Part shown: positions 45,258 through 54,978 of the stretch, one piece after another
Position numbering within the stretch: position 1 is the stretch's first letter
How the letters are laid out: every line of letters begins with the position of its first letter
Notes under the pieces: generated by a model
Told to the model about the DNA's origin: nothing
What the model saw: only the letters and a program-made list of their open reading frames with translations
The model's database searches: none
Assembly (NCBI RefSeq): GCF_000745425.1
Contig: NZ_JQJH01000023.1
Coordinates: forward strand, 1 to 64,000
From: Beijerinckia mobilis
GTDB lineage: Bacteria > Pseudomonadota > Alphaproteobacteria > Rhizobiales > Beijerinckiaceae
Length of the DNA: 64,000 bases
Direction: 5' to 3'
Position numbers and translations under genes: made by a program

Positions 45258-48098
45258 TTATCGAGCTATGCTTTGCTCATGAAGCTCAAAGGATTTTTCC
45301 TCCACAATCGGTGAGTCGAACAAAAGGTTGATCTGCCGTTTCAACCCAGCGCGACGGTCATTGGTCATGTAGACTTGTCGGGCGAGATCAACGAAACGGG
45401 CGCCGAAATCGCCCTTCGTTTCATGTTGTCGTAAGGCGTCTTCAATCTCCCATAAAGCGAGATTGATGGCCTTGAGTTCGGTTTCCAAAGGCGCAAGTCG
45501 GATGTTTGAGAAACCATATTCGCGTTTCAACGCGCGGAGCAGGCTGAGTTCGTAATGAATATGCGCCAGTTTCCCGCTTTCGCGGATTTTCTCCGCCTTG
45601 ATTTCAAGAATGGTAATCTTGTCGATGAGTTCGCCGATCCCGCTTGGAATGGCGAGGGCCTGTGCAATGTTTGATGATTTAGAAGATGGTGCGCCGAAGC
45701 TCGGTAATTCGGAGATCGACGGTTCGGAGGGATAGGGAATCGCGGCCGGAGATTGCCTGAATGCGAAAAGCTCTGTGACGGCTTGCGCAATGGCTTCAAC
45801 GACATCACCCCATTCTCCATTTTGTGTCTGGCGAAACAGACGCATGGTGGGATACCAGGGGCAATCGTCGCGATACATCAGCCAACGCCAGTCGGGAATC
45901 TGTTTCAGAGCGACGAATACGGGACGACCGAGTGCGCCAGCCAAATGGGCGATCGATGTATCCGATGTGACGACAAGGTCGAGTGTTTCCATCACTGCTG
46001 CACAGTCAAGGAATGCGTCGTCGGTAGCGTCGAAATCCGGTCCGAGATCTTCGAGCCAATCCGGCAAGCCTTGCAATTCCTGCCCGATGGGAAGAGGATC
46101 CTTCATCAGGTTTATCAACCGGACATTGGGCAGGGATGCGAGCGGCAGGAAATCCGAAGGGGCAAGGCTGCGCCGCAGATTGATACGCCGGTTGCCTTGC
46201 CAGCAGATTCCGATTCGCAGGCCCGCTTCACCAATGATCTTGGCCCATTTGGCGATGCGGTCCGGTTCAGCCTTCAAATATGGCACAGAAGCGGGAATCG
46301 TGGCGAGCCGGGTGTTGAATGCCAGGGGCAGACTCATCAACGGGATTTGCAACGCAAAGTCATTGTCTGATTCGATGTGCCCGGTTAGACGCACCGAGCC
46401 CGGCAGGGTCGAGAGTAAACGGTGCATCGATTTGCGTGCCAGGATCGTGACCTCTGCACCCGCCTCGGAAAGGAGAGGCAGATAACGCGAAAACTGAATA
46501 AGATCACCGAGCCCCTGTTCGTCGAAGACAATAATTTTCTGGCCATGAAGAGGGGCGCCATCCCATTGCGGCAGGGTGGAGTGGTAGATTCTATTGGGTG
46601 CGTTCGAGCGGTTCCATCGGCTTTCGTAATCGGTGAAACCTTCGGCGAACCGGCCTTCTAGCAAGAGAACGCCCGCGCGATTGTTGCGCGCGTCTGCGAA
46701 ATCTGGCCTGATCTCCAAGGCCTGATCGAAACAAGCGAGAGCCTCGGCTAGCCGTCCCTGCTCCTTCATGGCGACTCCGAGACCTGACAGGGCCTCGGGA
46801 TAACGTGGCTTCAAGACCAGCGCCTGCTCGTAGTCGGCAATCGCTTCTGGCAGTCGGCCGAGCTCTTGCCGCAAATTGGCCCTGTTCAGAAAGACCTCCG
46901 GCAGCAGCGGATTGAGCGCCGCTGCGCGGTCGAGAGTTTCGGTCGCTTCATCATGGCGGGCGAGCCGGTGCAGAACGGCGCCGCGAATACTGAGTGCCCG
47001 GGCATGATTCGGCTCGTGTTTCAGAGCTTCATCGCAGGAATGAAGGGCTTCCTCGAACCTTTCCAGCCCGAGCAGCACATTGGCGCGATTGGTGAGCGCG
47101 GGGAGAAAATGCGGTTTGACTTTCAGGGCTTCCCGATAGGAGAGAAGCGCTTCCGACAGATGCCCCAATTCGTGCAGAATATTGCCGCGGTTACACCAAG
47201 CCTCGCAATAGGATGGTTCCAGGGCCAGCGCCGCATCATAAGCTTCGAGCGCCTCCTGCGATCGTCCAAGCCCTTGCAAAGCAATGCCTTTATTATAAAG
47301 CGCCTGCGGATAATTGGTCCGCAGTTCAAGCGCCTTGTCATAGCAGGCGATGGCTTCCTCGAAGCGGACGAGTTTTTGGAGGACGTTGCCACGATTGAGC
47401 TCGGTCTCGGGATCCGGAGGGCCGAGCCGCACTGCATTTTCATAGGAATGCAGTGCCTCGTCGAACCGCCCAAGTTTCTGCAGGACAGATCCCATGTTGA
47501 ACAGATTGATGCTGTCGTCCGGGCGATGACGTGCGATTTGTTCAAAACAGGCGAGAGCCTCATCGAACCGGCCGAACCGCTCCAGCAGCGCGCCCCGATT
47601 GGTCAAAGCCTCACAATAATCAGGACGCAGACGCAGAGCTTCCTCGTAAGCTGCCAACGCCTCCTTCATCTGCCCGAGACTTTGCCTGATGACGCCGATG
47701 CTGAAGAGGACCTCCACATCCTGTGGGCGCAGCCGCAAAAGTTTTTCGAAAACGCCCAAAGCATCCTGCGGGCGTCCGAGCTTCTGCAGAATGATTGCCT
47801 TGGCACCCAGCGCTTCCGGATAGTCTGGTCTTAAGACCAGCGCGCGTTCGAACCAGTCGAGTGCGTCGCGCGGATCCTCGGCATTGAAGCAGATAAGACC
47901 GAAGACATAACAACCGACATCACTATGCGATGCGAGATGAGCATAGGGGGTGATATGCGCAATCGCCTGTTGTGGAGTACCTTCCTTCAAGAGACGGAAA
48001 GCCTCCGCTACCGCCGCCTGCAGCAGGGATTTGTCGCGCGATTCATTCCGATCATGCGCCTGCGGATAAATGCGTTCTTGAGATCTTTTGCCGGTCAT
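45258..48098 (-). CDS. TPR / glycosyltransferase-like / DUF6165 fusion protein
   Basis: This protein has 946 residues in three parts. Residues about 58-500 hold some 13 consecutive 34-residue TPR units (for example NRGALLERFGRFDEALACFE, NKGIALQGLGRSQEALEAYD). Residues about 515-790 resemble GT9/heptosyltransferase-like domains that follow TPRs in many proteobacteria (KIIVFDEQGLGDLIQFSRYL, LRIGICWQGNRRINLRRSLA, VTSDTSIAHLAGALGRPVFV). Residues about 835-935 match DUF6165 (GIGELIDKITILEIKAEKIR, NDRRAGLKRQINLL), which is usually a separate gene in polysaccharide loci. It is probably cytoplasmic and involved in glycan or glycoprotein modification. Acceptor and donor are unknown. It is divergent from secB. 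Confidence 0.88.
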   Translation of the reverse strand: MTGKRSQERIYPQAHDRNESRDKSLLQAAVAEAFRLLKEGTPQQAIAHITPYAHLASHSDVGCYVFGLICFNAEDPRDALDWFERALVLRPDYPEALGAKAIILQKLGRPQDALGVFEKLLRLRPQDVEVLFSIGVIRQSLGQMKEALAAYEEALRLRPDYCEALTNRGALLERFGRFDEALACFEQIARHRPDDSINLFNMGSVLQKLGRFDEALHSYENAVRLGPPDPETELNRGNVLQKLVRFEEAIACYDKALELRTNYPQALYNKGIALQGLGRSQEALEAYDAALALEPSYCEAWCNRGNILHELGHLSEALLSYREALKVKPHFLPALTNRANVLLGLERFEEALHSCDEALKHEPNHARALSIRGAVLHRLARHDEATETLDRAAALNPLLPEVFLNRANLRQELGRLPEAIADYEQALVLKPRYPEALSGLGVAMKEQGRLAEALACFDQALEIRPDFADARNNRAGVLLLEGRFAEGFTDYESRWNRSNAPNRIYHSTLPQWDGAPLHGQKIIVFDEQGLGDLIQFSRYLPLLSEAGAEVTILARKSMHRLLSTLPGSVRLTGHIESDNDFALQIPLMSLPLAFNTRLATIPASVPYLKAEPDRIAKWAKIIGEAGLRIGICWQGNRRINLRRSLAPSDFLPLASLPNVRLINLMKDPLPIGQELQGLPDWLEDLGPDFDATDDAFLDCAAVMETLDLVVTSDTSIAHLAGALGRPVFVALKQIPDWRWLMYRDDCPWYPTMRLFRQTQNGEWGDVVEAIAQAVTELFAFRQSPAAIPYPSEPSISELPSFGAPSSKSSNIAQALAIPSGIGELIDKITILEIKAEKIRESGKLAHIHYELSLLRALKREYGFSNIRLAPLETELKAINLALWEIEDALRQHETKGDFGARFVDLARQVYMTNDRRAGLKRQINLLFDSPIVEEKSFELHEQSIAR

Positions 48099-48395
48099 TA
48101 CTTCATGCTCGAGACCGCTTCAGCGGCAAGGGGGTTCGGCCGATGGCGGCCGGCGGATCCGGTGAGGAGGAGTTCCACAAACCGGCTCGCCGCGGGGCAT
48201 CGGGCCCTGCATGATCCTATTGAAGCCGACCAAACTTTCCTGAGCCTGACCTGATGGCAATTGCTCCCGCGCATAGAGCTGCCGACATTGGATGAAGCAA
48301 TCGTGTGCGAGGCTTTTGCCGGATGTGAGCGTGTCACCTGGCGCGCTTGTGGAAGCCATTCATCCGTGCTACGGCCACGCCGCAGGAGACGAGTC

Positions 48396-48869
48396 ATGGC
48401 TGAAGGCAACGCAACGCAAGATCAAGCCCCCGCAATCAATGCGATGGTGCAATATACGAAGGATTTCTCCTTCGAGAATCCCAATGCGCCGCGCTCGCTG
48501 GGCCCCCAGGAAAAAGCGCCCAACATCGCCATTCAGGTGCATGTCAATGCACAGCAAGTGGCGGAGACGGATTTCGAGGTCAATCTCGTCCTCGAAGGAT
48601 CGGCGGGCGAAGGGCCGAACACGCTCTTCAAATTCGAACTCGATTATGCGGGCATGTTCCGTCTGCACAATATAGCGCCGAATGACATGCATCCGGTGGT
48701 GATGATCGAATGTCCGCGGCTTCTCTTTCCTTTCGCGCGGCAGATCATTGCGGAAGCGGTGCGCGGTGGTGGATTTCCGCCCCTTTATATCGACCCGATC
48801 GATTTCGCGGCTCTTTACCGCAAGCGGCTCGAAGAGGTTGCGGCGAACGCTCCCGAATTGAAATCCTGA
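48396..48869 (+). CDS. secB: Protein-export chaperone SecB
   Basis: SecB holds preproteins unfolded and delivers them to SecA. It has 157 residues, with the typical QYTKDFSFENPNAP near the N-terminus, LDYAGMFRLHNI in the core and CPRLLFPFARQIIAEAVRGG followed by GFPPLYIDPIDFAALY. AGGAGAC lies before the ATG at 48396. It belongs to the conserved coaE/dnaQ/secB neighbourhood of this order, here split by one extra gene. Confidence 0.97.
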   Translation: MAEGNATQDQAPAINAMVQYTKDFSFENPNAPRSLGPQEKAPNIAIQVHVNAQQVAETDFEVNLVLEGSAGEGPNTLFKFELDYAGMFRLHNIAPNDMHPVVMIECPRLLFPFARQIIAEAVRGGGFPPLYIDPIDFAALYRKRLEEVAANAPELKS

Positions 48870-49068
48870 CTGGTCTGATTGCAAGGATTGCGTCGGTGTT
48901 TGCGCCTACCGGGTGCATTCTCTCGGGTCGCTGTTGAAGGGGTGCGGATGGAACTCTCCTCCGCGCCCTTTTCGTTGTTCAGAGGTTGTTTTCAAAAGGT
49001 GCCTTCACAAGGCTCTTTGCGTTTGAACTGAACGTCCGGGCGGTGGTGGCCTGTCAATCAAGAAGCCC

Positions 49069-49716
49069 TTAGGCGCTACGGCGCTTGCGGCCGAAGAGGC
49101 TCCAGCCGCGCTTCCTGGATTGCTTCTCGTTTTCCATTTCCTCGATCGCCTTTTCCATTTCCGCAGCAGCAGCTACTGCCTTCTCGGCTTCTGCAACTGC
49201 CGTAACCGCCTTCTCGGCTTCTGCCACGGCCTTCTCGCGCTGATCGGTCAGAAGATGGGTGACCTGTGTATCTTTCTTCCGGCGTTCCTCCTCGGAACTG
49301 TCGAGACGGCGGCGCAAATCCGAAATCGTGTCTTCGGCGCTGCGGCGCTCGCGGCTACGTTCCTCGACTTCCTTGTCGCGCTCGCGGCGCATTTCCTCCA
49401 ATTCGCGGCGCACCGCTTCGAACCGCCAGCGCTGGTGCGCGTCGGCCAGTGCGTCGGAGCCGGATATCGAATCGCCATCCCCGTCTGCATCAATGCCGTT
49501 GAATGCCTGCATCTCGTCAGGCTCGGAGGACAATTCACTCAAGGGGAGGGGCGGGAAAACCCTGAACAATTCGGCCGGCTCGATGATGAGGCGTCCGTTG
49601 ATGTCCTTCTGCGCTGAAAATCTTCCGTCCTTGACTGCTCTCGTGATGGTTGATTTGTCCACACCCGTCAGTCTGGCGGCTTCGGCCGCGCTAATGGCGG
49701 TGCTGGTGCGCGTCAT
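49069..49716 (-). CDS. HTH DNA-binding protein with long coiled coil
   Basis: This 215-residue protein has an N-terminal helix-turn-helix of excisionase/MerR type (SAAEAARLTGVDKSTITRAV, then DINGRLIIEPAELFRVFP), an acidic linker (GIDADGDGDSISGSD) and a long coiled coil (about residues 95-200) that ends in a short imperfect repeat of an AEAEKAVxAV unit. The basic C-terminus (SRKRGWSLFGRKRRSA) could bind nucleic acid. Similar HTH-coiled-coil proteins are often found on plasmids and integrative elements. It lies between secB and dnaQ, genes that are normally adjacent. Confidence 0.75.
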   Translation of the reverse strand: MTRTSTAISAAEAARLTGVDKSTITRAVKDGRFSAQKDINGRLIIEPAELFRVFPPLPLSELSSEPDEMQAFNGIDADGDGDSISGSDALADAHQRWRFEAVRRELEEMRRERDKEVEERSRERRSAEDTISDLRRRLDSSEEERRKKDTQVTHLLTDQREKAVAEAEKAVTAVAEAEKAVAAAAEMEKAIEEMENEKQSRKRGWSLFGRKRRSA

Positions 49717-49906
49717 TGCGATCTCTCCTTGGCGGTTGCGCTCGAACCGAAGTGCATCAAGCCAGGAATTTGGTAAATAAATCCTTTAACACTGGTGCTG
49801 AAACGCTCATTCCCCGTTGCGCAATGCGGGCACCGACCGCTGTGTTTCTTCATTGGCTATTAAAGGCAGGGGAAAGCTGCGACCCGATAGCCAGGCGAAA
49901 CGCGTC

Positions 49907-50617
49907 TTACGCCGGGGTTTCCTGTGATTCGGCGAGATAGACGGACCACAGGGCTTTATCGCCCAGCTTGGCGACGAATGCCTGATGCGCTTCCCGTTCC
50001 TGTTGCGACAGCAGGCTTGCGAGTGGAGCAGGGCGTTGCGTCAGATGTACCCCCGCACCGTCATCCCGCTGGCTCACCACTGCTGCTTCGAAGGTCAAGG
50101 CGACCTGGCGTCCTCCTAAGAGCTCGACATAGACGTCGGCGAGGATTTCCGCGTCAAGCAGAGCCCCATGCTTGGTGCGCCGTGAATTATCGATGCCATA
50201 TCTTTGGCAAAGCGCATCGAGACTGTTCGATGCACCGGGATAACGCCTGCGAGCGAGCGAAAGCGTATCGACGACGCGTTCGAGATCAAGTGGATCGAGG
50301 CCGAGCAAGGCCAATTCCGCATTGAGGAAGCGCATGTCGAAGGCGGCATTATGCGCCACGAGTTTCGCATCCCCTATGAACTTGAGAAAATCCTGCGCGA
50401 TATCCGCGAAAAGCGGCTTTCCGGCCAGAAATTCAGCGGTAATGCCATGCACTTTGACCGCGTCAGCGGGAATATCCCGCTGCGGGTCGATATAGACGTG
50501 ATAGGTCTGTCCGGTCGGCACGGAGTGGAGGAGTTCGACGCAGCCGATTTCGATGATGCGATGCCCTTCCGCGGGATCGAGACCAGTGGTTTCCGTATCG
50601 AGAATTATTTCCCGCAT
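49907..50617 (-). CDS. dnaQ: DNA polymerase III epsilon subunit (3'-5' proofreading exonuclease)
   Basis: This 236-residue DEDDh exonuclease proofreads replication. Exo I is [10 protein letters not shown] (D7, E9), Exo [16 protein letters not shown], and Exo [17 protein letters not shown] with the histidine of the DEDDh type. The length and C-terminal tail fit DnaQ. The ATG at 50617 begins the conserved [12 protein letters not shown] start. The frame extends to 50668, but that part is not conserved. It lies downstream of coaE with a gap of 75 bases, so they are probably cotranscribed. Confidence 0.97.
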   Translation of the reverse strand: MREIILDTETTGLDPAEGHRIIEIGCVELLHSVPTGQTYHVYIDPQRDIPADAVKVHGITAEFLAGKPLFADIAQDFLKFIGDAKLVAHNAAFDMRFLNAELALLGLDPLDLERVVDTLSLARRRYPGASNSLDALCQRYGIDNSRRTKHGALLDAEILADVYVELLGGRQVALTFEAAVVSQRDDGAGVHLTQRPAPLASLLSQQEREAHQAFVAKLGDKALWSVYLAESQETPA

Positions 50618-50692
50618 GAAGTCTGCATCCTGTTCAATAATCTGGATTAGCCAAGGACCATTCGCCATTTATTCGGGGAAGGGGTGGGCTGC

Positions 50693-51301
50693 CTATGCCT
50701 TGCCTGAAATCTTGCCGCCAAAGCCTACAGCCGCGCGCAGAACGTCGGCGACCTGCCGCTCGGCGGCAGGAAAGCCCCGGCTTGTATCGATCAGGAAATG
50801 CGCGCGCAGGCGCTTCTCGGCATCGGGCATCTGCTTCGCTAGAATGATCGCCAGCTTTTCTTCCGTCATGCCGTCTCGGGCGGCGACCCGTGCCCTCTGG
50901 ACTTCGGCCGGAGCCGTGACGAGGACCACGGCATCGACTTCCCGATCGGCGCCGATTTCCATCAGAAGCGGAATGTCGAGGATGACGAGCCTGCGGCCCT
51001 CGCTGCGGGCACGTGCGAGAAAGGTTTCTCTTTCCCGCGCGACGAGCGGATGAATGATCTCCTCCAGCCGTCGCATGGCCTCTGCATTGCCGAAGACTTG
51101 CGCGCCGAGTCTGGTGCGGTCGATCCCCTGCGAGGTGGTCACGCCCGGGAAAGCCGCTTCCACCAGGGGAACGGCATCGCCGCGATAGAGTGCATGCACG
51201 GTCGCATCGGCATCATGAACGGGAATTCCGGCCCTGCGGAACATCTGTGCGGTGGCTGATTTGCCCATGCCGATCGAGCCAGTGAGGCCGAGAACGATCA
51301 T
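50693..51301 (-). CDS. coaE: Dephospho-CoA kinase
   Basis: CoaE performs the last step of coenzyme A synthesis, phosphorylating the 3'-hydroxyl of dephospho-CoA. The 202 residues contain the P-loop GLTGSIGMGKS (5-15), HDADATVHALYR, IIHPLVARERE and VILDIPLLMEIG, all family signatures, and the lid segment RVAARDGMTEEK. It is upstream of dnaQ on the same strand, the order usual in alphaproteobacteria. Confidence 0.97.
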   Translation of the reverse strand: MIVLGLTGSIGMGKSATAQMFRRAGIPVHDADATVHALYRGDAVPLVEAAFPGVTTSQGIDRTRLGAQVFGNAEAMRRLEEIIHPLVARERETFLARARSEGRRLVILDIPLLMEIGADREVDAVVLVTAPAEVQRARVAARDGMTEEKLAIILAKQMPDAEKRLRAHFLIDTSRGFPAAERQVADVLRAAVGFGGKISGKA

Positions 51302-51470
51302 TCTTCCGTCCCGATTCGCGCGCCATCCGAAGCGGGCTTTCCAAGGGGGGCGGAAAGCGGCCGTTTCGGTCAGGCTGCCAGATTTCAGTCAGAAGGCTAT
51401 AGCATCGAACCGAAAAAGGAACGCCGCTGTTTGAACGACAAAGGATGCCTTCATAAAACAGCGAGTATCG

Positions 51471-52565
51471 TCAACCTTCGTGCAAGGGGAGGGCGATGTT
51501 GAAGGTTGATCCTTCACCGAGCGTCGAATCAATGCCGAGCCGGCCATGGTGGCGTGCGAGAATATGTTTGACGATGGCAAGGCCGAGGCCGGTGCCGCCT
51601 TTTTCCCGGCTCTGGCGATTGTCGACCCGGTAGAACCGCTCGGTCAGGCGCGGAAGATGTTCGGCGGCTATGCCGGGGCCGAAATCGCGCACACTCAATA
51701 TAGCATTGTGGCCCTTGCTACCGAGCGTGACATGAATTTCGGGCTTGAAGTGTTCGGCGACCGGCGTGCCATATTTGATGGCATTCTCGACGAGATTCTC
51801 GACGATGCGTGCCAATTCGTCGTAATCGCCGCGGACGACGACGGAACCGGGGGCGTTGATGACTAGGGTGACGTTGTTATCCTGTGCCATCGGCGTCAGC
51901 GATTCGACGATGTGGCGGAGAACGAGGGCAAGATCGACGGGTGCCTGGGGGCGGATATGCAGGTTCTGCTCGATGCGTGACAGCGACAGGAGATCATCGA
52001 TCAGCCGCGCCATGCGGCGGGCTTGATCCCTCATGATGCCGAGAAAGCGAATGCGCGCGGATTCATCATCCCGGGCCGGACCCTGAAGGGTTTCGATGAA
52101 GCCGAGCAGCGAGGAAAGCGGCGTCCGCAATTCATGGCTGGCGTTGGCGATAAAATCGGCGCGCATGCGTTCAACCCGGCGGGCTTCGCTGAGGTCGTGC
52201 AGATTGACGATGATCGAGCCTTCGAGCCCGCGGGCGGCAATGGGCGCAGCATGCACTTCGAAAACCCGTTCGACCGGCAGCCGCTCGATCCAGGTGGCGC
52301 TCTGTCTTGTTCCCGTGGCGCGCACCCGTTTGACTGTATCGAGGACATCGGGCGCGCGCAGCACACGGGCGAGAAGATCGCCGGGCCGCAGGGCCGGAAA
52401 AAGCGTGAGAGCGGCGCGATTGACACAGATGATGCGATCCGCCGAGCCAAGAGCGATGGTTGCTTCAGGGAGGGCTTCGATGAGGCTCTCGATAAGCGTC
52501 TTGTCGCGGGCTCTCAGATCGTCCTGCGTCGTGGTCACTGGCGTCCCGTTTCTCCCGTCGGTCAT
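51471..52565 (-). CDS. phoR: PhoR-like sensor histidine kinase
   Basis: With the ATG at 52565 this is a 364-residue kinase: a PAS domain (ALPEATIALGSADRIICVNR), the H-box ADFIANASHELRTPLSSLLGFIETLQG and an ATPase domain with NLVENAIKYG, FGPGIAAEHLPRLTERFYRVD and GGTGLGLAIVKHIL. The ADFIANASHELRTPL and FYRVDNRQSREKGGTGLGL wording is that of PhoR, the phosphate-starvation kinase. No membrane helix is visible in this start or in the longer frame to 52739 (TTG), which differs from typical PhoR. Neither phoB nor pst genes are next to it, so the phosphate role rests on similarity alone. Confidence 0.85.
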   Translation of the reverse strand: MTDGRNGTPVTTTQDDLRARDKTLIESLIEALPEATIALGSADRIICVNRAALTLFPALRPGDLLARVLRAPDVLDTVKRVRATGTRQSATWIERLPVERVFEVHAAPIAARGLEGSIIVNLHDLSEARRVERMRADFIANASHELRTPLSSLLGFIETLQGPARDDESARIRFLGIMRDQARRMARLIDDLLSLSRIEQNLHIRPQAPVDLALVLRHIVESLTPMAQDNNVTLVINAPGSVVVRGDYDELARIVENLVENAIKYGTPVAEHFKPEIHVTLGSKGHNAILSVRDFGPGIAAEHLPRLTERFYRVDNRQSREKGGTGLGLAIVKHILARHHGRLGIDSTLGEGSTFNIALPLHEG

Positions 52566-53015
52566 ATCGGACGGTTGGACCGGCAAGAGTCGGCTGGCCG
52601 TCTTGGTGATTTCTCGCAAGGGCGCATCTCGAAGGAAGAACGATCCGATGTCAATCAGGAAATCGCATTCTTGACGAGTGAGGTCCGGATCGAACGAATC
52701 GTTGCATAGAAGTGTTGGAGGCCGTGGGAACGATTCCAATATAACCCACTACCGGCTAGCTGTCATTTAATAGAATTACTGATCGATAGAAATTGCTCAA
52801 TTATAAACTGTTTTTCAAAGTATCAATTCGCAATTCTCGGGGCTGTTGCGCAAGGATGCTTAAGCAACAGCCGAATGGGACGTTTCTGAATGATCCGAAA
52901 TGTCCGAAAGCATTTTCAAGTGGAGCATGTGCGGAAATATCCAAACATGCTCCAGTCTCGCTCGGCCGTTTTCACGGCATGAAATCCTGATGCTCCTTAT
53001 GCAACGGGATTTGGG
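52566..53015. other. Intergenic region with two long-stem hairpins
   Basis: It contains two perfect stems: GGCTGTTGC / GCAACAGCC (52841-52849 / 52864-52872) and TGGAGCATGT / ACATGCTCCA (52921-52930 / 52945-52954). Neither has a clear T-run. They sit between the kinase start and the end of the next gene on the same strand, so one of them may terminate that transcript. No gene is evident. Confidence 0.5.
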
Positions 53016-54179
53016 TCAAACCTTGGCGTCCTCGTTGCGGCTCATGGCTTCGCGCAGAGTTTTCCACCGGCGAAAGATTTCATGGGCTCCGAGAAGAGCA
53101 AGGGCCAGTACGAATGGCACCAGATAATAGATGATGCGGAACAAAAGCAGTGAGGCGAGCAAGGCTTCCTGCGATGTCGCTGGAATCGCTTTCAGCAAAG
53201 TTGCCTCGAAGACTCCGATTCCCCCGGGAGCATTGGAGGCGATGCCGAGAATACAGGCGAAGACATAAGTACCGGCGAAGGTCAGGAAATCTACAGTGCG
53301 GTGGTCGGGCAGGAGCGAGTAAAGCACCCCGGCGGCGGCGCAGAGATCGCAGACACCGAGTACCACCTGGGCCAGGGTGAGACGGAGCCCAGGCAATTGT
53401 AGCCGGAAGCCTTGCAGACGAACCTGGCGCTGGCGCAGGCTGACCCATACCAGATAGGCGCCGAGCGTCAGAAGAATCGCTAGCCCGATCAAGAAGTTGA
53501 TCTCGCTGGCGAGATGATTGATGGCGCTGATTTCGGTGCTGCGGAAGAGGAGCGCGAAGCCGATCACGAGGATCATGCCGAGCCAGAAGGTGATGCCGGC
53601 AATAACGGTCAGGCTGGCCACGCGGCCGGGTCCGAGGCCGGTCTGCGAATACAGCCAGTAGCGGACGGTTCCCGCTGTAATCAGGGGAAAGCCCAGCGTG
53701 AAGGAAATGGCGTAGGAGGTGAAGGAGGCGAGCGCCGTCGTTTTATAGGGAACATGCAGGTTTAATTGCCGTAGGGCGATCGCGTCATAACCGGTCAGAG
53801 CCAGATAGGAGAGGCTGGTAAAAAACGCCGCGGCGGTGATCTGTTCGGCACTTTTCGCGGCGATGGCCGTGCGCAGATCGGCGAGATTGATGCCTGACAG
53901 CGCATGGACCAGCACGAAGACCGAAAAAGCCGCCAGAAGAATGCTGAATCCAATGGCCAGCCAATGGCCGAATTTCCGCAAGGGGGAATTCACTTCAGGC
54001 AGCGGCAGATCATCGGGAACAGCGACCGAAACGGCGTTGACGCTTCCATCCGTGTCGAAACTCCGGCGCGCCACTATAGCGCTCTCACCGTTCAAATCCT
54101 CGGGCCGCGGCTTCTGGGAATGGTCTCCATGGGGATTATGGGCCTGCCACGAGCGCTGGCTTTTGGTCGATCTAGGCAT
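53016..54179 (-). CDS. YbhN-type / lysylphosphatidylglycerol synthase-like membrane protein
   Basis: This 387-residue polytopic inner membrane protein has about eight membrane helices and the family blocks LSYLALTGYDAIALRQL, SFTSYAISFTLGFPLITAG and ASNAPGGIGVFEATLLKA. It resembles the flippase-like integral membrane domain of MprF and the UPF0104/YbhN family, but without the soluble transferase domain of MprF, so it probably moves or modifies lipids rather than making lysyl-PG. The first 60 residues are hydrophilic. The ATG at 54179 is favoured, while upstream sequence in the same frame (to 54560) looks non-coding. Confidence 0.85.
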   Translation of the reverse strand: MPRSTKSQRSWQAHNPHGDHSQKPRPEDLNGESAIVARRSFDTDGSVNAVSVAVPDDLPLPEVNSPLRKFGHWLAIGFSILLAAFSVFVLVHALSGINLADLRTAIAAKSAEQITAAAFFTSLSYLALTGYDAIALRQLNLHVPYKTTALASFTSYAISFTLGFPLITAGTVRYWLYSQTGLGPGRVASLTVIAGITFWLGMILVIGFALLFRSTEISAINHLASEINFLIGLAILLTLGAYLVWVSLRQRQVRLQGFRLQLPGLRLTLAQVVLGVCDLCAAAGVLYSLLPDHRTVDFLTFAGTYVFACILGIASNAPGGIGVFEATLLKAIPATSQEALLASLLLFRIIYYLVPFVLALALLGAHEIFRRWKTLREAMSRNEDAKV

Positions 54180-54623
54180 GGGCGAGGCTGAGCGCCGAAG
54201 CTTGTGGGCGTCGCGCCGTGATCTGTGATCCAAGGTCTTTCCTTGCGAATGCGAGCGTTGGAGATCGATCACGCCCCTTATGGTGTGCCTGTGCGACTGT
54301 AGCAAGACAGAGTCATGGAAAGGTTTTGTATAAGGTGTATTTTGGCAACATCTTTTCGTGCCGAAAAGAAGAGTGCGCCCTTCCCAGGGGGCGATGTTGC
54401 GGCTATGTAGGACGCGCTTGTGAGGATGATGAAAATGCACCGTGCTGGACGACATCCCGGCCCGGCGCTTTTCTTCGTCCTCTCGCAGGCAGGCAAATGC
54501 TTCCCCCAGTGCCCGACGGTCCGGGTGCGGAGTGCGGGCCTGCTCAAGTCGGAAACGCATCGGTCCCGAAAGGACGATGTTTCAGGATCAAGACGCATAG
54601 CAATGCGGCAGAAAGGATGATCG
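54180..54623. other. Divergent region upstream of rpsO
   Basis: About 440 bases lie between the YbhN-type gene and rpsO. Promoters for both must lie here. The rpsO leader may contain the S15 autoregulatory structure known in other bacteria, but I cannot recognise it. truB, the usual upstream neighbour of rpsO, is absent. Confidence 0.35.
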
Positions 54624-54893
54624 ATGTCGATTACCCCGGAGCGCAAGACCGCGCTCGTGAAGGAATATGCGCTGAAGGAAGGCGATACAGGCTCGCCCGA
54701 AGTGCAGGTGGCAATCCTGACCGAACGGATCGCCAATTTGACGGAACATTTCAAAACCCACGTCAAGGATAACCATTCCCGCCGCGGGCTTTTGAAGCTC
54801 GTTTCGCAGCGTCGTCAGCTTCTTGATTATGTGAAGAAGCGCGACGAACCGCGTTACAAGGCCCTGATTGAACGGCTCGGCATCCGCCGCTAA
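54624..54893 (+). CDS. rpsO: 30S ribosomal protein S15
   Basis: It has 89 residues, the standard length. S15 binds 16S rRNA and helps assemble the 30S platform. The signatures [33 protein letters not shown] and [12 protein letters not shown] are unmistakable. AAAGGATG lies before the ATG. pnp follows about 770 bases later on the same strand, the conserved order. Confidence 0.98.
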   Translation: MSITPERKTALVKEYALKEGDTGSPEVQVAILTERIANLTEHFKTHVKDNHSRRGLLKLVSQRRQLLDYVKKRDEPRYKALIERLGIRR

Positions 54894-54948
54894 TTTTCAG
54901 GGATCGGACGGCGGGTCTCCCGGTGATGCTGAAAGAAGCCGCTGTCAC

Positions 54949-54978
54949 AAGGGGAGCAGTTCTCGGATTGTTCCCCTT
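54949..54978 (+). terminator. Probable rpsO terminator
   Basis: AAGGGGA and TCCCCTT form a 7-bp stem with a 16-base loop about 55 bases after the rpsO stop, followed by an A-rich run (ATAAAAATTC) rather than T. The structure is plausible but not classical. Confidence 0.45.
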
